Assembly: GCF_001039355.2 (NCBI RefSeq)
Contig: NW_019776106.1
Location: 70,642-103,866 of the forward strand
Source of the DNA: Lingula anatina
Lineage: Eukaryota; Brachiopoda; Lingulata; Lingulida; Lingulidae
Length of the DNA stretch: 33,225 nucleotides
Direction of reading: 5' to 3'
Below the pieces are notes generated by a model. That model did not search any database. It was given only the letters and a program-made list of their open reading frames with translations, and had not been told where the DNA came from. Below are positions 25,142 through 33,225 of the stretch, in pieces. The position numbers and the translations under genes are program-made. Numbering within the stretch: the stretch's first letter is position 1; every line of letters starts with the position of its first letter.

Positions 25142-28100
25142 TCAATGATTGGCAGGACTAACAATTTCATTTCTCTTTTTTGTCTCTTCACTGTTGTCTG
25201 GGCTCCATTTAAACAGTTTGTGAGGTGGAGAGCTGGAATCCACATTCTCATTTGCAGGAGACAAACCATCTGAATCAGAAAATGATGAACATTCTTGGGG
25301 AGAGGGGGCACCACAGTCTTCATCACTGGTATCCCTGTCCGATTCACTTTCCTCCATACCATGTTTTTTCTTATAGTCCTGCCATGAAATTTTCATCAAA
25401 ATTTTAAAAGTAAGCAAATATGACAATTTCTATTTCAAATTCTTTTTTTACTTTAAGGCTGACTAAATGTAAAATTACAAGTTGCTGTAAGTTTTAATTG
25501 CTTGTACTTACTATTATTATCTTTCTGATTCTTTCCAAATCCATAGATCTGTTGAGTTTTTTCAAGATGGGTAACACATCTTCTTCAAGTGTTAAAAAAG
25601 ATTTTTCTTGAGGATCCAGTCCCTCATTGTGTGGAGTGCTGGACAGTAAACTGGACAGATCATTAACTTGTCTTGCTGCTTCTTCAAAGTACTGGGAAGA
25701 ATTGCCTACAATATATATAAAAACCTGTGTACTGCACACCAATGTATTATATACCATTATACCATGTTTTTTCTCCTAATTGCAGCTGGAGTTCTTTTCT
25801 GTTTTATGCAGACACAATCTCAACAATCACACAAGAAATGCATTATAAAGATACCAAAATCAATACAGTCTAAACACTTCTGCATAAAATAACACGTTTA
25901 AAAATAGATTTTAAATAACATACTAGGAGAAGAAATCACCTTCACATAACCCTTCCTCATATTCCCCCAGCTCCTTCAGAACAAATGCCCTGAACACCAT
26001 GCAGTCAAATTTGAACCTGTGGTAAGGAGTTGCTCTCTTCTTGGCAATACCCACAGCCTCTTCCAACAGCTTGCTGGCATCTTTAAGACAGCGTTTGCAA
26101 GCACTCGACTTTTCCCCAATTCTCACCAAAGGAACATTTTCTTCTTCATAATTCTGCAGGACTTCAAATTTGGCCTGATACAAGTCTGCAAAATCTCTCA
26201 GCAGTTTTGCTCTATTCAGGGAGAAATCACCATTTTTTGTTGCAATGTCCAAAGCATCCGAATTAAGGGTTTCTGCTTTTTCAAAAAGCTCCTTAAAATT
26301 ATCATCTGGGTGCTCATTCTTGTACAATTTATCCCTACACATGGCCTTTAGGGCTTTGGCAATGTTAGCACAAGTCACAGGGGTCAAATTTCCCTTTGAT
26401 TTCTGTCTTTGGTGAGCAATACTAAAATGTTTCTCTGCCTCTTTATATTGACGAAGTGAAAAGTAAACAGACCCGATGAAGTTTTCCACGTCATCAAGAG
26501 AAACATCAAATTCTCCTTTAATGTTCATTAAGCATCTCTTGCATTCTGAAAAACTGTGAAAAGCACCTTCGTAAACCTCTCTTTTGTAAAATATATTGCC
26601 ACAAACATAATGATAGAGTGTTTGTATTGGAAAGTTGTGTTTTACAGAGTCATCCTGAAAGTACAGTGAAGCCTGCTTGCATATCGCTTCAGCTTCATCA
26701 TATTGTTCTAAATCTAAATAACACCTGGCAGTCTGAAGCATTCTGTAACAAGATGTTATGACATCTCCAGTTCCTTCAGCTTTCTTTTGGGCTTCTGCTA
26801 AGTACTTTATTCTCTCACTTAAATCAGACAGATTTTCTATGAAAATATTGATGACCATAATGGTTGACATTTTTTCACTTGTACAGGGGTTATTAACAGC
26901 TATCTTCATATAGGTCCTAAGATACAGTGACATCACCTGCTGTACCACAACAGAAAAAACACCAAGCCCTTGTTTGTGAATCTCCTTTGCTTTTTGCTCA
27001 AAGAACAAAACAAAGCCATTCATCCCTTTTACAGTTATATTTCTAAAGTTCTCTTCCAGTGCCTTGCCTTCAGCAAAATTTTTCACCAATGGATGAAGGG
27101 AATATCTTCCCAAAGAAGATTTCTTATAACCCATGGTAACAGTATTAGAGTAAATACTGTAGTCCTCAAACTCCACCAGATGATGGCCAATCAAACACCT
27201 CAAGTCAAATTTTGCATCTTCTTCGGCATATTGACTGCGAGACTCCTTTGGCTGAAGTTCTCTGAACACAAAGTAAGCAGCCTCCGCATCAAAGCTGGAG
27301 TCAAACACGGAAAGTGAAACCAAGCAATTCTGCATGTCTCCAGGAAGTGCTATAAACATTTCTTGTAAGCATCTGTGAACTGGTGGCAAAGTGGCTGTGG
27401 CTTTCAGTTTCCCTGGCTGGAGACGGCTGATGATGTCATCTGGTTGTAGGTCCCCCTGTCTCATTAGGTCTGCCACAACTAGCAATGCTTGTGGACTGCA
27501 GCCACACAGATGGGCTAGGGTGGAACACTGGCTGTCAGTTAATGCCACATGACATGTCTGGCCCTGAACACAAAGCATTAGAAATATCTGTTTATTCTAA
27601 GTATGACACAATAGAAGCATGTCTGTTAGACTGTGTAATATGAATCAACTTAAAAAAACTATTATATTAAATTATGATACTATGGCAATTACATGTATCA
27701 CCAATTTATGGAAAGATTAATTAATGCTTACACTGTTCATACAAACAGTTTTTTGGAGAAGTTCTTCTGCTTCCCTCTGCTCCATTGATTTGAGTTCTAT
27801 CTCTTGCATCAAGCCACCAAACCTCCCCTCAACCATCATCTCAACTCTAGATGTAATCAAAAGTTTCACCTAACAAAATTAAAACAAGCCAACAAATGAG
27901 ACATCATACAAATCCTTTTGGTCACAGAAAGATCTCTTATCTCAAGTAATTATGCTGTTATGTAATATAGAAAATCCTAACACTGACCAGATCTGCTGCA
28001 AGTTTTTGTTATTCTAAAAAATTCCTCTCAAAGATATTCCAAAATTATTTTCAAAATTAAGTTTTAATCCAAAGGACCTTGGTCCATACCAAAATATGTT

Positions 28101-29730
28101 TTATCCTTCAGTAAGGTAAGTACATAATTTACAAAATACACATGTATAAGGAATTTTCATGAAGAACATACTGCTATTTCATTTGCACAGTTTTCATTTT
28201 AAGGGCTTTGTATATTGTAAAAAGCCAGTTCTTTCTTTGTGGATTTCGAGTACAAATTACCTTTGAATCAGGGTTCATTCTGCAAACTATATCATGCATG
28301 AGGTTGAGAAAGTTGTCTTTGTTACTGCTCCCCATCAGCTTATCAACATCATCCAAAATGACTACAGTGTCTTCTGAAAATGATGCACAAGAGTATGAGC
28401 TAAAATTTGTGTCTCAAAATGTGAGTGCCTCAGCATTTTATTTCAGTTAATCTCAGATACCAATAAGACTACAGCCAATGGAATTAGTACATTTTCATTA
28501 CTCAAGAATATTGGTATTAATAGAAATTTAAGGCCATCCATATGATATATTAAGTAAAATGTAACATGGATTTTTTTATAAATTGTATGATCCAAGTGTA
28601 TGTAATAAGAATAAATGAACTTACCGTTCTCAGTATTTAAAATGCTGAGTAATGAATCTGTGAGGTCTGCCTCTGTTAGCATAGGTTTTCTTTGATCAGA
28701 GTGAGTCATGAGATTGATGACAACTGTGGTCAGAAATTCTTTGATAGTGTCTTTTGCCCTGTTAAGAGGAGATATATATGTTAACTTCTGCCTTAATGAA
28801 TATATATATAGATAGCACTTCAAGGGGACGGGGGACTTTTTCTGAAAAGGTGGTCCTTTTTATCTTTTTAGTTGAGCCAATTTGGAAAATGTCATAGTAT
28901 CAACTGGTAGATCTATATTATATTCACAGCAAGGCTTTTACCTTCAAAAAGATGGTTCTCTAGAACCCTCCAATGGCCTATGGGCCTGTTCAAGTTGTTA
29001 AAGTCATATTACAGTTTCACAAAGCACAAAAATGACATAAATCATTTCCCTTAAAGTGATATTAAAAAAGAATGCTAAATAATTTGTTTTTGATACTGCA
29101 ATACTAAAAGATGATAACATTTTTTAAAAAAGGCTAATTTAGAAAAACCACTATATACATACATTATAAATAAAAAAAAGGTCCTAAATCAAGATTCAAA
29201 TGACAATGTAATTCTTAAGCTCCATATTCAACAAAAACACCTTGCCTTGTTTTAGATATCTATGTTTTAGACAAAATAACCTACCTTATCTCAACCTTTT
29301 TTATCTTCCATGCAATCCTAGAACATATTTCACGTGCCAGTGCAGACTTCCCAAGCCCTCCAAGACCACAGATACATATTGCTGTTGACAGAAAGCACAC
29401 TAATTGTAAACTATTATTACAAATGACAAAGTATACATCACTTTGTACAGCTCTGTTAAAAAAGGAACAAGAAAAACCAAAAAACATACTAGTAACTTAT
29501 TTCAAGTGAAATTATAAATATTAATTTTGTTAAATTAGTAATATGAGCAGGAAAAAAGAAGATTCTGATTGCTGTTCAAAATGTTACATTATATAAATAC
29601 TTGCCTTCACAATGTCACATCATACATCTTGTAATTTTCAATTATATGTTTTACCTAGAAAGTAACTTATAGTTATGGAATTTATTATTAATCTATACAT
29701 GTATGTAATTGCAAGCATGTGATGCTTTTC

Positions 29731-29794
<64 letters not shown>

Positions 29795-30208
29795 ACTGTT
29801 AATTTTAAAACTTTCTTTGGCCTACAAACCTTTAATGCTTTTTTCATATAGACCACTCTCTAGTTGTTCCAGATAATGTTTTCTGCCAAAAAAGTTTGGA
29901 TTTCCTTGAATGCCTTTTTCTTTGCGCCAGGTTTCGTATTTGATTCTATGTTCTTTGACTCGATCACTCCAATAAACCTCTCCGCACGAAAAACTCACAG
30001 TTTTTTTGAGCTTAGAGAGTAGATTCTCTAGTGTTTCGTAGTATTTCTCTAACGGAGTGCAACATTCTCTAAGAGACGTTAAAAAGCGTTTGGCATCATT
30101 ATCGTCCGTTTTCAAAACAAGGCTTTCTTTTGTCAATAATTTTAAGCTTTCGATATCGTCTTGGGTAAGATCTTCACTAAGTTCCAATTCAAGTTCATTT
30201 ATATCCAT
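25142..30208 (-). CDS. DED-like / NB-ARC / TPR signalling ATPase (STAND family), eight exons
   Basis: Minus-strand exons 30208-29830, 29381-29285, 28758-28625, 28373-28261, 27869-27732, 27563-25940, 25705-25512 and 25378-25142 all have GT-AG borders and compatible phases, giving 971 residues. Residues 1-70 resemble a death-effector-type six-helix bundle (ELSEDLTQDDIESLKLL). FFGR (106-109) leads into an NB-ARC: Walker A GLGGLGKSALA (132-142), Walker B VVILDDVDKL (207-216), a sensor-type LLITSR, a GxP-like CGCSP (307-311), and SLHPLVKNFA (442-451) in place of MHD. Residues about 555-690 and beyond are TPR-like helices (YLDLEQYDEAEAICKQA, FSLRQYKEAEKHFSIA). The tail (894-971) is acidic and Ser-rich. 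Proteins of this design bind ATP/ADP, switch between closed and oligomeric states, and recruit partners through death folds, as in Apaf-1 and NLRs. An immune or cell-death role is inference. An in-frame stop lies upstream of the chosen ATG. Confidence 0.92.
29733..29791. repeat. (TA)n microsatellite in intron 1 of the NB-ARC gene
   Basis: An uninterrupted TA run of about 59 bases, some 40 bp inside the first intron of the minus-strand gene (intron 29829-29382). Confidence 0.95.
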
Positions 30209-30847
30209 ACCTTGGGCATAAATATATCACTGATACGTAACAAGGCGAATTCAACAGCAATCCCTAAAGTCACATGAACGGCAACTATAATGACTGTTTG
30301 AACGTCAGGGTATTTTTCTTCCGTAACAACGAAATAACTTTTGCATTACCTTATTACCTGGCAAGCGCAGGGTGTCGAAAATGTGGTTTTCCATCACTTT
30401 AAATGGCATATTTTAAAAATTAACCTTGTAAACAAATTCACTAGGCTCTCTGTAGTGTGATCACATTTACAAATACTTCACCCTCACCAGGGCCCTCGCC
30501 AGTAAATGCCGCCATATTTTGATGTATAACACAAGACGGGAGCAACTAGTGGTTTAATATTTGCTCGTCTAGTACGAACAAGATACATTGACCGGCAGAT
30601 ATTAACATTATAAAAACAAACATGTATCACAACTTCTGTGTAATTTTGACACCATTCCCTTCTTTTAATGTAATAAAGAACAGTAATTTGTTTTTAATTA
30701 ACATTTTTTAAAAATATCAGCTCCTTCACGGTAACAGCGTGGAAACGCTACCATGCAGTAGTTTCACTTTCGATACTGAAACAGATTTTGAACCATAACT
30801 CAGACGCAACCTTTTCGATCATGAAGGAATATGTTTTCCATTTTTAA

Positions 30848-30850
<3 letters not shown>
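30209..30850. other. Upstream region of the NB-ARC gene
   Basis: Contains the presumed promoter and 5' UTR of the minus-strand gene. No TATA box or well-defined motif is visible, and no coding frame is supported. Confidence 0.4.

Positions 30851-30896
<46 letters not shown>
30851..30896. repeat. (CA)23 microsatellite
   Basis: A perfect 46-nt CA run, 35 bp outside the left end of the fold-back-like element. Confidence 0.95.
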
Positions 30897-30898
<2 letters not shown>

Positions 30899-31358
30899 GA
30901 TTGAACTGTAGCCTACATATCTTGATTTTTCGGGGTCCGCCATATAGATAAACGTCCCAATAAAATATTCGTCCCGATAGATACGTCTCTATACATACAC
31001 GTCTCAATAGATTTATGTCTCGTTAAATTTACGTTCCGATAGATCCACCAACAGATTCCTATAAACCCACGTATCTTTAGATCCAGGTACCGCTAGATTC
31101 ATCTATCTGACATCGTAATCGGCTAAAAGGCCGACATCAACTTGTGATACAGGTATGAGGCTTTCGAGTGATAGTCTGGCTGCGAATATATACTGATCCA
31201 CTTAGTGATCTGACTTAATTACAACCTGATATTTATTATTTATTCATTTATTTATGTATTTATATATTTATTAGGTGTTCAAACAAGACATACATGTACG
31301 TTCGCGTCTACACGTCTATCACACTCTAAAGTTCGGGAACGCGTCGTAAACATGAAAC

Positions 31359-31458
31359 AGAACACATTTTAAGTGTGCAAATGTTACATTTTGAGAACGC
31401 TTTAAACAGTGTTCTGGCGCCAGAACACTGAGCGTTGTGAAATACAGAACACATTTTT
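31359..31458. repeat. Core direct repeat, copy A (with 24-bp palindrome)
   Basis: A ~100-bp unit beginning AGAACACATTTT and ending AGAACACATTTTT. It contains the perfect 24-bp palindrome at 31407-31430 (half-site CAGTGTTCTGGC). The flanking AACGCT and AGCGTT are also complementary, extending the hairpin with a 5-nt bulge. It is about 80-85% similar by eye to copy B. Confidence 0.85.
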
Positions 31459-31518
31459 ATGTTCTTTTTTTTTTTTGTTTTGTTTTGTTTTGTTTAGAAC
31501 ACATTTACATGTAAACTC

Positions 31519-31622
31519 AGAACACTTAATTTTTACGTGTTCGAATGTTACATTTTGAGAACGCTTTAAACAGTGTTCTGACGCTAGAACAGTAAGCGCT
31601 GTGAAATATAGAACACATTTTT
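31519..31622. repeat. Core direct repeat, copy B
   Basis: A second copy of the core unit. The block ATGTTACATTTTGAGAACGC is identical in both copies and continues identically through TTTAAACAGTGTTCTG; the palindrome is then degraded (GACGCTAGAACAGT in place of GCGCCAGAACACT). The two copies are separated by a poly-T and TTTTG repeat. Confidence 0.85.
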
Positions 31623-32591
31623 GTTCTTTTTATGTTCTTTCACTGAGTATTGTGTGAAAACGATCTAGTAGAATAATATATTGCTGAAAGGATTAATTAT
31701 ATGTGTACTGTCGTTTTAAAGAATTGCATTTTATGTACTGAGTAGTATACCAACCATTTTGAGCAAAAGTATACCTGTAATGGATCTATCGGTATTTGGA
31801 TATCAAAATACGTGGATCTATAGGTAAGCGGATTTAAAGGACGTGGGTTTATGAGGACGTCGTATTTATAGGAACGCAAATATATAGGACAGCAGTAAAA
31901 AATCGGATCTATCGGTATTTAAATCTAAAAAGACGTTTTTTCAGTTTTTCCTTTATGTATCTATCGGTAACGGGAGTATAGGGACGTGTAATATTTTGGG
32001 ACTAAATTCTATCCGTACGTACCCGATTTTTCTTGTTTGTTTAAAATTGCCCACTCAAAAATTAAAACATTTGTAGTTGGATACGTCTCAATTAAATTGT
32101 TCGGCTCCAGTTTGGTGACATTTTTAGGACAAAAAATCTGGTGGAAAAGTACCGATTACCATTCCATCTAAATTCATGCCGGTTTTCTAATTTTTTCAAA
32201 CATGTTTTTCCCCCTTGTCCTCGAATGAGATCTGTACGTGATACTGCAGTTTTCCGTAGTATGTTTTTATAATTAAGTGGCAGTTCATGTATGTGACCAA
32301 AACAAAATGTTCAGCCATGGCTTTTCTGTTCGTGTGAGGCTCTTAGTACATACTAGTATTTTCAAACGACCCTCGTACAAATGCACTTGCATATACTAGT
32401 ATATATATATAGGCCTATATGGTCTGATGTGTTCACTTCTATCACCAGACCTAGGCATCGTTAAAAATGAATTTATCAAATATGTAAATTGTAAAATCAA
32501 TTATATAGACTTTATAGATAAATTTGTTTAAAATTGAAATACATTTTTTTTTAAGTTTAGGGGAGTTTGCAGTTACCGTTGACTCTTAGTG

Positions 32592-32700
32592 CAGTGGCGG
32601 ATTTAGGGAGTGTCAGGGGGTCTTGCCCCCCCCCCCCCCATCCCCTTCGATTTCTGAAAAAAAAAAACAAAAAAAAAACACCAATGGTCCCCTCTTGAAA
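32592..32700. mobile_element. Terminus of a possible hAT-like repeat
   Basis: CAGTGGCGGATTTAGGGAG resembles the CAG-GGCGGAT-type ends common in invertebrate hAT-like elements. It is followed by a G-rich block, a 14-C run (32626-32639) and A-rich sequence. No opposite terminus is identified with confidence, so the right boundary is arbitrary. Confidence 0.4.
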
Positions 32701-32813
32701 TTAGAATTTTGGATAAAAGAAAACACTTTTTGAGTAAAAACTGTTGTTTAATTAACCACCCAACGTTTTTCCTTCTGCTCATTGTCCTCATTGTTGCGGT
32801 TAAAAAGGTATTT

Positions 32814-32900
32814 ACAGGCCCGTAGCCTGATCAAAATGCCAGGGGGGGGCAGTAAGCGGACACAAGGGTGCAAAGCCCCCGACGGGGGGGGGGGTATGGA
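32814..32900. mobile_element. Second ACAGGCCYGTAGCC repeat terminus
   Basis: ACAGGCCCGTAGCCTGATCA matches 12971-12984 with one mismatch in 14, in the same orientation. It is followed by a GGGGGGGG run and by AAAGCCCCCGACGGGGGGGG. These are probable remnants of the same dispersed family; boundaries are approximate. Confidence 0.4.
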
Positions 32901-33225
32901 AAATTTTAAAAAACTGTATGTATAATACTGCATTCTGATGCATTTTAACTGTTATTTATTGCTCAATCAGAAGTCAGAAATTGTGGGTTCATTTTGCCAT
33001 AAGTACAGTAATTTTTTTCAACACAACACGCCAATTGGCCTGGGGGATAGCTCCTTAAGGGAGGGTGAGCTTTTTGGCATGAAGTGAGTTGGCTAAAAAC
33101 AGTACTCCTTTGTAAACAGATTGTTGAATGATTGTCTAGTGGCCATGAGTGCATTTTCTCACAGAATTGATACCAACTTTGCATTTTTTAACCTTTGCGA
33201 TGATTTTTTTGGCACCTCAAATCCC
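32901..33225. other. Right end of the window, no gene recognised
   Basis: AT-rich sequence. The minus-strand open frame at 32963-33184 has no recognisable domain or splice context. Confidence 0.4.

Larger units (their letters stand above)
30931..32025. mobile_element. Non-autonomous fold-back (TU/FB-like) transposon candidate
   Basis: The left arm (30931 to about 31112) is a series of degenerate ~16-bp units of the type ATNNACGTCYCRATAG, for example ATTCGTCCCGATAG and ATTTACGTTCCGATAG. The right arm (about 31771-32025) holds the same units in reverse complement, for example GGATCTATCGGTATTT and ATTTATAGGAACGC. The termini are CGGGGTCCGCC and, read inward from the right, CGGGTACGTACGG. ATTTTT lies directly outside both ends (30925-30930 and 32026-32031) as a candidate target-site duplication. 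The core contains duplicated sequence and no long open frame. The architecture matches fold-back elements such as Drosophila FB and sea-urchin TU, whose inverted arms are made of short tandem repeats; the family assignment is inference. Confidence 0.7.

Overview
This is a eukaryotic, AT-rich window from a nuclear genome, most likely a marine invertebrate. The evidence is spliced genes with GT-AG introns and matching phases, long microsatellites, several transposon-like inverted repeats, and a death-fold/NB-ARC/TPR protein of a kind expanded in molluscs, lancelets and other marine invertebrates. The exact phylum cannot be fixed from the sequence. A mollusc-like lophotrochozoan is my best guess, with a lancelet or hemichordate as alternatives.

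Layout: a MITE-like inverted repeat (1316-1556) lies upstream of a three-exon gene of unknown family (about 2148-3556, +). A complete four-exon secreted apolipoprotein D-type lipocalin follows (4706-6190, +). The next 5 kb is non-coding and is dominated by a 1370-bp stretch present twice in a row (6951-8320 and 8322-9691) around a single N. This is most simply an unmerged assembly overlap. A three-exon UNC93A-like 538-residue membrane protein runs from 11294 to 20603 (+), with 2.5-kb and 5.2-kb introns. About 3.8 kb without a convincing gene separates it from a convergent eight-exon minus-strand gene (30208 to 25142). That gene encodes a 971-residue STAND-type protein: a DED-like N-terminus, an NB-ARC ATPase, TPR-like helices and an acidic Ser-rich tail. 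A perfect 695-nt CA tract (UG in its mRNA) starts four bases after its stop codon.

Upstream of the NB-ARC gene, 30931-32025 looks like a non-autonomous fold-back transposon. Its two inverted arms are built from degenerate ~16-bp tandem repeats, it has a candidate ATTTTT target duplication, and its core holds a duplicated ~100-bp unit containing a 24-bp perfect palindrome. Fragments of other dispersed repeats lie near 32592 and 32814 and in UNC93A intron 1.

The genes do not form a pathway; they are unrelated neighbours. The most biologically interesting items are the DED-like/NB-ARC/TPR protein, its UG-repeat 3' UTR, and the fold-back element. I found no prokaryote-like defence system, rRNA, tRNA or CRISPR array.
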